Assembly (NCBI GenBank): GCA_047607345.1
Contig: JASGDF010000011.1
Location: 1 to 26,851, forward strand
Reading direction: 5' to 3'
DNA: 26,851 nt
From: Pseudomonas_S sp047607345
GTDB taxonomy: Bacteria; Pseudomonadota; Gammaproteobacteria; Xanthomonadales; Xanthomonadaceae
The notes beneath the pieces were generated by a model, which made no database searches, was not told where the DNA came from, and worked only from the letters and a program-made list of their open reading frames with translations. This document shows, piece by piece, positions 14,885 to 23,364 of this stretch. How positions within the stretch are numbered: the stretch's first letter is position 1; every line of letters starts with the position of its first letter. A program made the translations under genes and the position numbers.

Positions 14885-17800
14885 TTAGAAGTTCCTGCGG
14901 ATGCTCGCGTACCAGTAGCGCCCGTAGGCCTCGTAGAGCGAGCCGAGATAGCCCGACGCGGTGGCCGCCAGCGGCGGATCGCGGTCGGTGAGGTTGCGCA
15001 CGCCCAGGCGCACGCGCGTGGCCTTGGCGCGGTCGCGGCCGAACTCGTACTGCGCATAGAGATTGCCTGTGGTCTGCGAGGCGATCTTCCAGGGCTCGCC
15101 GCTGGCATCGATCAGGTCGGTATCGTCCACCGCGTCGATGTACTGCACGAACGCGCCGATGCTCAGCCGCTCGCCGCGCCAGGTGAGCGAGCCGGACCAC
15201 TTCCATTGCGGATGCCCATCCTGCCCGATCAGGTCGCCGCCGCCGCTGATGGCGACCCCCGCATTGATCAGGCCGGCGTCGCGCGCGGCGATCAGCGCGG
15301 CGATCTCCGGCGAAGGCTCGCGGTAGAACTCCAGCAGCCGGGTACCGCTGAGGTCGACCGAGAAGCGGCCGAAGCGCTCGGTCGGCTTGTCCCACGACAG
15401 GCCGAAATCCAGCCCGCGCACGGTCTGCGGTTGCAGGTTGACGTACTGGTCCTTCACGTAGATCACCGCGCCCACCGGCGCCAGGCCGGTGCCGGCGACG
15501 GCGGCGATGTCGTCGGCGGTCGGTTCGGCGCGGATCACGTTGGGATTGCTGCTGCCCTGGGTGCGCAGCAGGTAATCCAGGATCAGCGCGTTGCCTTCGC
15601 CGAACAGCCCGATGATGCCGGTCTGCTTGACCGCCCAGTAGTCCACACTCAGGCTCAGGCGGCCGAAGCGGTCCGAACCGAATGCCGGCTCCCATACCAG
15701 CCCCCCGGTCCACGACTCGGACTGCTCCGGATCCAGGTCCGGATTACCCGAACGCTGCGCGGTCGCCACCCCGCTGCGCGAGCAGCCGGAGAACGCGGCG
15801 ATCCGGCCGGCCCGCAGGTCCGCCTCGCACAGCACCCAGTCGGTGCGGGTGTTGCCGCGCGTGACCAGGGTGGCATTGACCTGTTCGAGATTGGGCGCAC
15901 GGAATCCTTGCGACCACGAGCCACGCAGCCGCAAGCCCTCGAACAGCTCCCAGGCCAGCGCGACCTTGGGCTTGGCGACGTTGCCGAAATCGCTGTAGCG
16001 CTCGAAGCGGCCGGCCAGTTGCAGGTCCAGCGAGCGCACCAGCGGCACTTGCATCGCCGGCGACACCAGCGGCGCGGCCAGCTCGACGTAGGCCGACCAG
16101 ACGTTGCGCGCGCCCTCGGTATCCGGAGTCGGGCTGACCCCGAACAGGTCACTGGTCTGGAGCTGTCCGGTGACCGCGTCGGTGAAGTTGATGCTGCCGT
16201 CCACCCGCGGGTCGCGATCGTCGAGCTGGGTCTCGCGCCGGAACTCTATCCCCGCCGCCGCGCCGACGTCGCCGCCCGGCAACCGGATCAGGTCCGAGCG
16301 CGTCAGCTTGAAGTCGGCCAGCGCCAGCGTGGTCTTGCTGCGCCGCGTGGACAGCACGCGGATCGCATCGAGCGCGGCCTGGCTGCTCGGCGTGGCATCA
16401 GTGCCGGAAGGATTGGCCAGGTCGCCGCCGTTGAACGGGTTGTAGGCGTCGGGGGTCGCCAGCGCCAGCTGCTGCTGGAGCAGGGTCGAGCTGATTCCGT
16501 CCTGGCGGTCGATCACCTCCGCCTCCGAATAGAGCAAGGCGCTGTCCCAGTCCCAGCCGGCCCAGTGGCCGCGCAGCCCGCCGAGCAGCCGGCTCTGGGT
16601 GTTCTCCACCTTCACCAGGGTCGGACCCAGGTCCATGAAGCGGTAGTTGGTCAACGTGACCGGCAGGCCCGCGTCCGGGATGTCCAGGCCGGAAAGGCGG
16701 TTCGGATTGAGCGAGCCATCGGGCAGGTAGAGCGCGCCGAACGGATTCCAGTAGTTGCTCGCCGGGATGGTGACCTTGGTCGAGCCGATGGTGAACACCG
16801 GGTTCTGCACGCTGCGTGTCTTGGCACCGTAGTAGCCCAGTTCGCCGTAGGCTTCCAGCGTATCGCCGATCGCGTACCTGCCGGTCAGGAACAGGTTGCG
16901 GCGGCGCAGCTCCGGCAGCAGCGAGAGCCGGTAGGCCGATGCGTCGTAGCGCAGGTTGCGGTCCACGCCGCCGGTGGCGCGGGTGCCATCGTCGATGCAC
17001 AACCCCTCGCCGAGCGAGGCCAGGCAGCCGGCATTGGTTTCGGGCTGGATATGGAAGCTGCCCGAAGCGCTGGTCAGGGCCACGCCGTCGCGGCTCACCG
17101 CGCCGAACGAGGACGGTGTGGCCAGGTCGGCCCAGGCGCTGAGCGTGCTGCGCAGGTCCAGACTGGTCGCACCGGCGAAACGCGTGTTCTCGAACAGCGC
17201 GCGCTTGTCCGACGAGGCGGCATAGTCCAGGTCGGCCGCCGGCAGGTCCGAGCGACGGGTCTGGTTGAAGAACACCGACAGGTTGCCGCGGCCCTCGTCG
17301 AAGTCCCAGCCGTAGGCACCGCTGACGTCGTGCTGGCGCAGGCTGGTGCCCTCGGCCGCGCCGAAGCGATATTCCAGCCAGCCGCCGAGCAGGTTGTTCT
17401 GCAGCACGTTGTTGACCACGCCGCCGACCGCATCGGAACCATAGATCGCCGAGGCGCCGTCGCGCAGCACCTCGACCCGCTCGACCCCGGCGACCGGGAT
17501 CGCGTTGGCGTTGTAGGTCAGCACCGGCACCAGGTTGTCGTCGGCCTGGCTGCCCGGATGCACGACCGTGCGGCGGCCATTGAGCAGCATCAGCGTATTG
17601 CCCACGCCCAGCCCGCGCAGGTCGACCGAGCCGACATCGCCACGGGCGAAGTTGCTGCTCGTCGCCCCGTTGGTCGGATTGAACGAGACATCGCCCATCT
17701 GCGGGATGGTCCGGTACAGCTCGTCGCCGCTCGACGCGCCGGTGGCATCGAGCTGCGCGCGATCCAGCTGGGTCACCTGCAACGCGGCGGCGGCGGCCTC

Positions 17801-17962
17801 GCCAGCGATCTGGCTGCCGACGACGGTGACCTTGTCGAGCGTGCGTGGCGCGCTGTTCTCACTCTCATCGTCCTGGGCAGCGGCGGAAGGGGAGATCAGG
17901 CAGGCGGTGACGGCCACACTCAACAGGCCACGCCTGAAGCGCGGCCCTGGAATAAATTTCAT
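14885..17962 (-). CDS. TonB-dependent outer-membrane receptor (large type)
   Basis: Protein of 1025 aa: signal peptide (1-29), TonB box LDKVTVVG at about 42-49, plug domain to about residue 190 (DLRGLGVGNTLMLLNGRR, RVEVLRDGASAIYGSDAVGGVVN), then a 22-strand type barrel ending in WYASIRRNF with the C-terminal Phe typical of barrel proteins. It would import a large ligand across the outer membrane using TonB energy. The length and LLNGRR/YGSDA style belong to the large receptor group expanded in Xanthomonadaceae and sphingomonads, used for oligosaccharides, peptides or metal complexes; the ligand is not predictable here. It is convergent with the GGT-family gene, so any link is by location only. 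ATG 17962 starts the signal peptide; a GTG at 18004 is a weaker option. No strong Shine-Dalgarno is visible. Confidence 0.92.
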   Translation of the reverse strand: MKFIPGPRFRRGLLSVAVTACLISPSAAAQDDESENSAPRTLDKVTVVGSQIAGEAAAAALQVTQLDRAQLDATGASSGDELYRTIPQMGDVSFNPTNGATSSNFARGDVGSVDLRGLGVGNTLMLLNGRRTVVHPGSQADDNLVPVLTYNANAIPVAGVERVEVLRDGASAIYGSDAVGGVVNNVLQNNLLGGWLEYRFGAAEGTSLRQHDVSGAYGWDFDEGRGNLSVFFNQTRRSDLPAADLDYAASSDKRALFENTRFAGATSLDLRSTLSAWADLATPSSFGAVSRDGVALTSASGSFHIQPETNAGCLASLGEGLCIDDGTRATGGVDRNLRYDASAYRLSLLPELRRRNLFLTGRYAIGDTLEAYGELGYYGAKTRSVQNPVFTIGSTKVTIPASNYWNPFGALYLPDGSLNPNRLSGLDIPDAGLPVTLTNYRFMDLGPTLVKVENTQSRLLGGLRGHWAGWDWDSALLYSEAEVIDRQDGISSTLLQQQLALATPDAYNPFNGGDLANPSGTDATPSSQAALDAIRVLSTRRSKTTLALADFKLTRSDLIRLPGGDVGAAAGIEFRRETQLDDRDPRVDGSINFTDAVTGQLQTSDLFGVSPTPDTEGARNVWSAYVELAAPLVSPAMQVPLVRSLDLQLAGRFERYSDFGNVAKPKVALAWELFEGLRLRGSWSQGFRAPNLEQVNATLVTRGNTRTDWVLCEADLRAGRIAAFSGCSRSGVATAQRSGNPDLDPEQSESWTGGLVWEPAFGSDRFGRLSLSVDYWAVKQTGIIGLFGEGNALILDYLLRTQGSSNPNVIRAEPTADDIAAVAGTGLAPVGAVIYVKDQYVNLQPQTVRGLDFGLSWDKPTERFGRFSVDLSGTRLLEFYREPSPEIAALIAARDAGLINAGVAISGGGDLIGQDGHPQWKWSGSLTWRGERLSIGAFVQYIDAVDDTDLIDASGEPWKIASQTTGNLYAQYEFGRDRAKATRVRLGVRNLTDRDPPLAATASGYLGSLYEAYGRYWYASIRRNF

Positions 17963-17992
17963 GAAATGACAATCCGTGGCTTTATTGAAAAT

Positions 17993-18007
17993 GTTGTGAA
18001 ACACAAC
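17993..18007 (-). promoter_or_regulatory. Short inverted repeat upstream of the TonB receptor
   Basis: GTTGTG at 17993-17998 and CACAAC at 18002-18007 with a 3-nt spacer, 31-45 bp upstream of the receptor ATG. It could be an operator half-site pair or a leader hairpin near the ribosome-binding site. It does not match the Fur box that I know. Confidence 0.3.
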
Positions 18008-18186
18008 GACACGAAATATTAACGACCAGATCCGGCCACGATCGTCCGCGACTCATATCCGACAGCCATGTGTTTATGCGCTCAACGTCCTTGCACACCG
18101 CCACGAAGAAGTCATGCCCTTGCGGCAATGACGGACGCAGGCCGACCTGTCCGGAAACAGTCCGAGAGCGGCTGACAACACCGAGT

Positions 18187-18297
18187 CGTCGTCCCCGCGC
18201 AGGCGGGCACCCCGCGACTTGCACCTTGGCTGCGGCAAGGCACGGGAGCGACGATCAGGCTTTCCCCGGACAGTAGTGCGCCTGCGCGGGGATGACG
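18187..18297. repeat. Compound dispersed repeat, copy B, with terminal inverted repeats
   Basis: A 111-bp unit whose 19-nt ends are inverted copies with one mismatch: 18187-18205 (CGTCGTCCCCGCGCAGGCG) and 18279-18297. The inside holds the same 19-mer CTTGGCTGCGGCAAGGCAC (18225-18243) as copy A at 8022-8134, but 38 bp from the left end instead of 67. It lies just past the stop of the SulP gene (18313) on that gene's downstream side. Confidence 0.7.
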
Positions 18298-18312
18298 CAC
18301 TTTGTTTGCTCC

Positions 18313-19863
18313 CTAAAGATCGTCGATGCCGTACCCGCTCGATTCGCCCTGACGGCGCACCCGGCGCAGCAGGCCACGGCTGTGCGGGTCCAGCCCGTGC
18401 ACACGCACGCGCACGTCGTGGTGACGCAGCCGCGTGACCACCGCGTCCAGCGCGGCCACCGCGGTGATGTCCCAGAACCGGGCCTGTTCCAGCGCGATCT
18501 CGACCTGCCGGCCCGACAGCCCGGTCGGATCGAACGCATCCAGGAACGCATCGGCCGAGGCGAAGAACACCTGGCCACCGACCCGATACACGCGCACCCC
18601 ATCGGCACGCTCCTCCTGCACCACCTGCAGCAGCCGCGCGACCTTCACGCTGAAGAACACCCCGCTGCACAGCACGCCGACCACCACGCCCGCGGCCAGG
18701 TTGTGGGTCGCCAGCGTCACCGCCACGGTGGCGAGCATCACCGTGCTGGACAGCCGCGGATGCCGCGCCAGCGTGCGCAGGCTGCGCCAATCGAAGGTCT
18801 CGATGCTGACCATCAGCATGATCGCCACCAGCGCCACCACCGGCACCTGCGCCACCCAGGGCTTGAGCAGCACCATCAGCACCAGCAGCAATACCCCGGC
18901 GAACAGCGTGGACAGCCGTCCGCGCCCACCGTACTTCGCATTGCTCACGGTCTGCCCGATCATCCCGCAGCCGGCGATGCCACCGAACAGGCTGGCGGCG
19001 ATGTTGGCCAAGCCCAGTCCGACCGCCTCGCGGTTCTTCGGGCTGGGCGTGTCGGTCAGCTCATCGAGCACGCGCGCGGTCATCAGCGATTCGAGCAGTC
19101 CGACCATCGCGATCGCCAGCGCCGGCAGCGCGATGATTCGCAATGTTTCCCACTGCCACGGCAGCTGCGGCAAACCCAGCCAGTGCGGCAGCGCCTCGGG
19201 CAGGCGCCCGAGGTCGGACACCGTCTGCAGCGGCAGCCCCAGCGCGACGGCCAGCCCCGACAGCACCCCGATGCAGATCAGTGGCGAGGGAACCGCCCGG
19301 GCACCGCGCAGCGGCAATCGCGGCACGCCGTAGATGATCGCCAACCCCAGGCCGAGCATCGCCCAGCTCGCCACGCTGGCACCTTCCAGGTGCGGCAGCT
19401 GCGCGGCAAAGATCAGGATCGCCAGCGCATTGACGAAGCCGGTACGCACCGAGCTGCTGACGAAGCGCATCAGCACACCCAGCCGCAGCGTGCCGAACAG
19501 CAGCTGCATCAGCCCGGCCAGCACGCCGGCCGCGAACAGATAGGCCAGCCCGTGCTGGGCCACCAGCGGCGCGGCCACCAGCGCCACCGATCCGGCGGCC
19601 GCGGTGATCATCGCCGGCCGCCCGCCGAACAGCGCGATCACCACGCTGAGCACGAACGAGGCATACAGCCCGACCTGCGGATCCACCCCGGCCACGAACG
19701 AGAACGCAATGACCTCGGGAATCAGCGCGAACGTCGCCACGGAGCCGGCCAGCAGTTCGCGCAGCGGGTGGACGCGCCACTGCGCAAGTTCGGATCGGAG
19801 CAAGGACACGGGCAGATACCGGAAGCAGCCGTCCGCGCGACGCGCACGGCCAGGGGCCGGCAT
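18313..19863 (-). CDS. SulP family inorganic anion transporter with STAS domain
   Basis: Protein of 516 aa. Residues about 30-400 hold ten or more hydrophobic segments with SulP hallmarks: ELLAGSVATFALIPEVIAFSFVAGVDPQVGLY near the start (family first-helix and PxxGLY pattern) and GGIAGCGMIGQTVSNAKYGGRGRLS in the middle. The last 100 residues form a cytoplasmic STAS domain (VEIALEQARFWDITAVAALD). The family carries sulfate, bicarbonate or organic dicarboxylates, often with Na+ or H+; no carbonic anhydrase or sulfur gene is adjacent to decide. The ATG at 19863 gives a normal length, but its own bases overlap a perfect TATAAT on the minus strand; if that is the -10 box, the GTG at 19809 would be the real start. 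Divergent from the RraB-like gene. Confidence 0.9.
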   Translation of the reverse strand: MPAPGRARRADGCFRYLPVSLLRSELAQWRVHPLRELLAGSVATFALIPEVIAFSFVAGVDPQVGLYASFVLSVVIALFGGRPAMITAAAGSVALVAAPLVAQHGLAYLFAAGVLAGLMQLLFGTLRLGVLMRFVSSSVRTGFVNALAILIFAAQLPHLEGASVASWAMLGLGLAIIYGVPRLPLRGARAVPSPLICIGVLSGLAVALGLPLQTVSDLGRLPEALPHWLGLPQLPWQWETLRIIALPALAIAMVGLLESLMTARVLDELTDTPSPKNREAVGLGLANIAASLFGGIAGCGMIGQTVSNAKYGGRGRLSTLFAGVLLLVLMVLLKPWVAQVPVVALVAIMLMVSIETFDWRSLRTLARHPRLSSTVMLATVAVTLATHNLAAGVVVGVLCSGVFFSVKVARLLQVVQEERADGVRVYRVGGQVFFASADAFLDAFDPTGLSGRQVEIALEQARFWDITAVAALDAVVTRLRHHDVRVRVHGLDPHSRGLLRRVRRQGESSGYGIDDL

Positions 19864-20180
19864 TATACGGACGGCTCCGGGCAGCCTCTGAACGAGCCAG
19901 CCGTGGCCGACTGGCCAGGGGCGTGGGCGGCAGGCCCCATCCGCGCGGCATGCACTGGGGGAACCCGGCGTTGCCCAGGCCTGCCAGCCCGGCATGCAGG
20001 CCCTCCTGGAGAACGGGGACTGGCCTCGGTGAGGCAGCCCCTGGCCGGCCGCGGGCTCGAATGAGCGCGTGCCGGAAACGCGGTCACGGCCGGGAAAAAA
20101 CGGCGCGCGATAGGCATCTTCCAACCGATGGCCGATACTCGTCCTGGCCATCCCGGCGTTCAAGCGAGTTGTCAGGCTTC
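19864..20180. other. Divergent spacer between SulP and RraB-like genes
   Basis: About 317 bp of GC-rich sequence between two divergent starts. It should contain both promoters. The minus-strand TATAAT (plus-strand bases 19862-19867) is the only hexamer I would note, and no good -35 box lies 17 bp from it. No repeat or RNA gene is recognised. Confidence 0.45.
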
Positions 20181-20531
20181 ATGATCACACTGGAAACGTT
20201 GCAGTCGTTCTTCTCCGACACCCGGCAGAAAAATACGTCCACGTCCCAGCCCTGGAGCATCGACGAAGTCTGCCGCTGGTCCTATTTCTTCGTGGACGAG
20301 GATCGCGAGCGGCTGGTACCGGTCGCCCGCCACCTGGAATCGCTGGGCTACGCGTTCATCGGCATCGTTGATCCGGACGATGCCGATGAAGACCCGTTCT
20401 TCTATCTCCAGCTCGACAGGATCGAACTGCATACCCCCGCTTCGCTGCATGCGCGGGTGCTGGAGCTGTACGGGATCGCCGAGCAATTCGGGATCGCCGA
20501 CTACGACGGCATGAACGTGGGCCCGGCCTGA
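20181..20531 (+). CDS. RraB-like ribonuclease E inhibitor family protein
   Basis: Protein of 116 aa, cytoplasmic. The centre reads VDEDRERLVPVARHLESLGYAF and the C-terminus LELYGIAEQFGIADYDGMNVG, which fit the RraB fold (alpha-beta ferredoxin-like; conserved YDG near the end). In E. coli RraB (138 aa) binds the C-terminal scaffold of RNase E and lowers its activity on some transcripts; this protein lacks the acidic N- and C-terminal extension. Many bacteria have several RraB-domain proteins, so the exact partner is uncertain. The ATG at 20181 is the first Met of the domain, with CAGG seven bases upstream. It appears monocistronic. Confidence 0.82.
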   Translation: MITLETLQSFFSDTRQKNTSTSQPWSIDEVCRWSYFFVDEDRERLVPVARHLESLGYAFIGIVDPDDADEDPFFYLQLDRIELHTPASLHARVLELYGIAEQFGIADYDGMNVGPA

Positions 20532-21098
20532 CGGCCCCGGCGCCAGCAGGTCGGCCGCGTTCTGGACGACGCTGGTAGCCTGCGATATCTCCGGCTACCG
20601 CATGCCGGCGTCCCGATTGCCCCGCTGCCCATCCTCTGGTCACGCCGCCGCTGGTTTGGAGCCGTTGCACGGCAATGCCACATGACCGTTCCCCATCATG
20701 GCAATGGGACACTCCACCGCCGAGGGCGTGACGGGAATGCGCGACAGCCATCGGCAACTGTTCATGGCTTGGCTTCAACGACATCGTGAACCGATCGGGA
20801 ATGAACATATAACCGTCGAGCATTCGCGATTCCCCTGAACGCTGCGTAGGGTGGGTCGGATGTCCGGCATAGCCCCACCCGATGACCCTGCGCGCATCCG
20901 CTGGAGCCGTGGGGTGGCCGTATGCCTGTCCGAAGCGCCACCGAGGGCAGTAGCGGCCCCGGCCCGACCGACAGCCAGGGCGGTTCAATCGCTCTCGTCG
21001 TGACGCGTTGCCGTGCCGGCGCCGTTCCGCATCCACTCCATGTGATGGTCGGCCCCGGCGCGGTGATGTTGTTCCATCCTCCGACCGGTGATCCAGAT
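20532..21098. other. Long intergenic stretch before the acylase cluster
   Basis: About 567 bp. The middle (20700-20835) is less GC-rich than the flanks and may hold the promoter of the rightward acylase cluster. A GTAG-headed hairpin repeat lies at 20846-20880. Open frames exist on both strands but none shows a recognisable product, usual codon bias or a ribosome-binding site. Confidence 0.5.
20846..20880. repeat. GTAG-headed hairpin repeat (REP-like)
   Basis: GTAGGGTGGG begins at about 20846; GGGTGGG (20849-20855) pairs with CCCACCC (20874-20880), and CGGA (20857-20860) with TCCG (20863-20866) inside. This GTAGGGTGGG...CCCACCC form is a common intergenic repeat in Xanthomonadaceae and other proteobacteria. 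It stands about 220 bp before the acylase start. Confidence 0.55.
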
Positions 21099-23237
21099 AT
21101 GCATCCGCGCGCCGCCAATACCCTCCCCGCGAAGGCCCGTCGTGCCATTACCGGATGGTTGTTCCTTCTCGCCCTGCTGATCGTGCCGGCCGCTGTCCAC
21201 GCCGAGCGGCGCGATGCCGGCGAAGTCCTGTGGGATAGCTATGGCGTCCCCCATGTGTATGCGAAGTCCGAGGCCGGCGCGTTCTACGGCTTCGGCTGGG
21301 CGCAGGTGAGGAGCCACGGCGACATCGTGCTGCGGCTGTATGGCGAGGCGCGCGGCCGCGCCGCCGAGTACTGGGGCGCCGAGTACGCCGACAGCGACCG
21401 CTGGATGGCCGCCAACGACGTCTACACCCGTGCGCGCCGCTGGTATGCGGCGCAGACACCCGGATTCAAGGCCGACCTCGATGCGTTCGCGCGCGGCATG
21501 ACCGATGCCGCGCGCCGCCATCCGCAGGACATCGATCCGGAACTGCTGCGGGTGTTGCCGATCACCGGCGTGGACGTCGTCGCGCATGCGCACCGGCTGA
21601 TGAACTACGTCTACATCGCCAGCCAGGCCAAGGTGCTCGGGGACCCGCCGCCGGACAGCAAGGCACGCGATGGCTCCAACGCCTGGGCGGTGATGCCCTC
21701 GCGCACCCGCGATGGCCACGCGCTGCTGCTGGCCAATCCGCACCTGCCATGGGCGCCGGGCTTCTTCACCTATTACGAGGCCCATCTCAACGCCCCCGGC
21801 ATCGACGTCTACGGCGCCACCCAGATCGGCCTGCCGGTGATCCGGTTTGCGTTCAATCCCGACCTGGGCTTCACCAACACGGTCAACACCCTACTGGGGG
21901 CGACGGTGTACCAGCTGAAGCTGTCCGGCGACGGCTATCTGTTCGACGGCCAGCGACGCGACTTCACGGTCGAGCACAAGCGCATCCGCGTGCGCCAGGC
22001 CGACGGGACGCTGAAGGACGAGGACTTCGACGTCCGCCACAGCGTGCATGGGCCGGTGTTCACCCGCCATGACGGCACCACGGTGGCGCTGCGGGTGGCC
22101 GGCCTGGACCGGCCGGGCATGCTCCAGCAGTACTGGGACATGGGCACGGCGCGCAACTTCGAGCAGTTCCAGCAGGCCGTGCGCCGCGTGCAGATACCGA
22201 TGTTCAACATCGTCTACGCCGATCGCCAGGGCAACATCATGTTCCTGGACAACGGCATCCTGCCCCGGCACGCGTCGGGCGACCTGAAGTTCTGGAGCGG
22301 GCTGGTACCCGGCGACAGCTCGGCCACGCTGTGGGACGAGAAGGACATCCACAGCTACGAGGAGCTACCCAAGGTGATCAATCCCCCTGGCGGCTTCGTG
22401 CAGAACACCAATGACCCGCCGTGGGTCTCGACCTGGCCGCGGACGCTGGATCCCAAGGATTTCCCGGACTATGTCGCGCCGCAGGGACCGATGTCGCTGC
22501 GCGCGCAGACCTCGGTGCTGTCGCTGGCCGGCGATCGCCGGCTGTCGTTCGAGGATTTCCAGGCGCTGAAGAAGTCGACGCATTCGCTGGCCGCCGAGCG
22601 GTTGGTGCCCGCGCTGCTGGCCCTGGCCAAGGACGATCCGGATCCGGAGATCCGCGAGGCGGCGGCGGTGCTTGGCCAGTGGGATCGCGCTTTCGATGCG
22701 TCGAGCCGTGGCGCGCTGCTGTTCGAGGAGTGGGCGCACCTGTTCACCGGCGACTACAAATACGTCTCGCAAGCGGCCTACGCGGTGCCGTGGACGCTGC
22801 AGGATCCGCTGGCCACGCCGAGCGGCATCAAGGATCCGCAAAAAGCCCTGGCCCAGCTAAAAGAGGCCGTGGCGATGACGCGCAAGCTGTACGGCAGCAT
22901 CGATCGGGCCTACGGCGAGGTTTCGCGCTTCCACATCGGCGAGGTCAACCTGCCCGGGCGCGGCGGTTTCGGCAACCTCGGCGTGTTCGACGTCATCACC
23001 TGGGACCCGATCAAGAATGGAGAGCGCCTGCCACAGCACGGCGAAACCTGGGTCTCCCTGGTCGAATTCGGCACCCCGCTGCGCGCCCGGGGCCTGATGA
23101 GCTACGGCAACGCCACGCGCGCGGGCAGCCCCCACAACAGCGACCAGCTGCAGCTCTTGTCGAACGGTGAATTCCGCGACCTGTGGACCACGCGCGAACA
23201 GGTCGAGCAACACCTCGAATCCAGGGACAGCTTCTGA
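21099..23237 (+). CDS. Penicillin acylase family Ntn-hydrolase, periplasmic
   Basis: Protein of 712 aa with a signal peptide (cleavage near VHA|E36). It has the S45 layout: alpha part about 36-192, then the beta part starting at the self-processing nucleophile Ser193 in DGSNAWAV. His215 (ANPHLPW) falls at beta-23 and Val262 (FTNTVN) at beta-70, the same spacing as the active-site His and Val of PvdQ-type acylases; Asn436 or Asn438 in GGFVQNTND is the likely oxyanion Asn. Penicillin G acylase has Gln at beta-23, so this enzyme looks closer to the acyl-homoserine-lactone/lipopeptide acylases. It would hydrolyse an amide between an acyl chain and an amine, which one is unknown. The next two genes on the same strand (TonB receptor, small exported protein) suggest an imported substrate. 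ATG 21099 fits the signal peptide; ATGs upstream at 21066 and nearby are less good. Confidence 0.9.
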   Translation: MHPRAANTLPAKARRAITGWLFLLALLIVPAAVHAERRDAGEVLWDSYGVPHVYAKSEAGAFYGFGWAQVRSHGDIVLRLYGEARGRAAEYWGAEYADSDRWMAANDVYTRARRWYAAQTPGFKADLDAFARGMTDAARRHPQDIDPELLRVLPITGVDVVAHAHRLMNYVYIASQAKVLGDPPPDSKARDGSNAWAVMPSRTRDGHALLLANPHLPWAPGFFTYYEAHLNAPGIDVYGATQIGLPVIRFAFNPDLGFTNTVNTLLGATVYQLKLSGDGYLFDGQRRDFTVEHKRIRVRQADGTLKDEDFDVRHSVHGPVFTRHDGTTVALRVAGLDRPGMLQQYWDMGTARNFEQFQQAVRRVQIPMFNIVYADRQGNIMFLDNGILPRHASGDLKFWSGLVPGDSSATLWDEKDIHSYEELPKVINPPGGFVQNTNDPPWVSTWPRTLDPKDFPDYVAPQGPMSLRAQTSVLSLAGDRRLSFEDFQALKKSTHSLAAERLVPALLALAKDDPDPEIREAAAVLGQWDRAFDASSRGALLFEEWAHLFTGDYKYVSQAAYAVPWTLQDPLATPSGIKDPQKALAQLKEAVAMTRKLYGSIDRAYGEVSRFHIGEVNLPGRGGFGNLGVFDVITWDPIKNGERLPQHGETWVSLVEFGTPLRARGLMSYGNATRAGSPHNSDQLQLLSNGEFRDLWTTREQVEQHLESRDSF

Positions 23238-23263
23238 AGCAAGTGCATGGATCGCACACCCAG

Positions 23264-23331
23264 GCTCCACTGCGTTCGCGCAGCGCGGTGGAGCAAGCCT
23301 GTATCTCCTGCCATGGCGGGTTTCGCCCGCC
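23264..23331 (+). promoter_or_regulatory. Two consecutive hairpins between acylase and receptor genes
   Basis: GCTCCAC (23264-23270) pairs with GTGGAGC (23288-23294) over an inner TGCG-TTCG-CGCA hairpin; then GGCGGG (23315-23320) pairs with CCCGCC (23326-23331). They end 33 bp before the receptor ATG. They could attenuate transcription, set the receptor-to-acylase ratio by mRNA processing, or simply be another dispersed repeat. Confidence 0.45.
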
Positions 23332-23364
23332 GCCCGATCGTCATCAACGAGGCTCCAATCCGCC

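Larger units (their letters stand above)
17963..18312. other. Leader of the large TonB receptor plus a dispersed repeat
   Basis: About 350 bp without a gene. The part next to the receptor start (17963-18020) is AT-rich and should hold its promoter. The inverted repeat GTTGTG-AAA-CACAAC is at 17993-18007. Further out, GTCATGCC at 18111 faces GGCAATGAC at 18124-18132 across a short loop, and compound repeat copy B occupies 18187-18297. Confidence 0.55.

Noticed and set aside
10899..17962. yncE-yncD style pairing of the YncE-like gene with the large TonB receptor
   Set aside because: Two genes and about 3 kb separate them, so the E. coli arrangement is not reproduced.
15206..18022. 938-codon plus-strand open frame opposite the large TonB receptor
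   Set aside because: Composition is Arg/Ala/Gln/Val filler with no domain; the minus-strand frame has signal peptide, plug and barrel end.
18292..20064. 590-codon plus-strand frame opposite the SulP gene, rich in His and Gln
   Set aside because: The low-complexity His/Gln/Arg product is what antisense of a Leu/Val/Ala membrane protein gives; no start signal.
19864..20163. 100-codon N-terminal extension of the SulP protein
   Set aside because: The extension is Pro/Arg/Gly-rich and precedes the normal start region of the family.
20762..21148. Minus-strand open frames between the RraB-like and acylase genes
   Set aside because: No recognisable product, no ribosome-binding site, and they cross a hairpin repeat.
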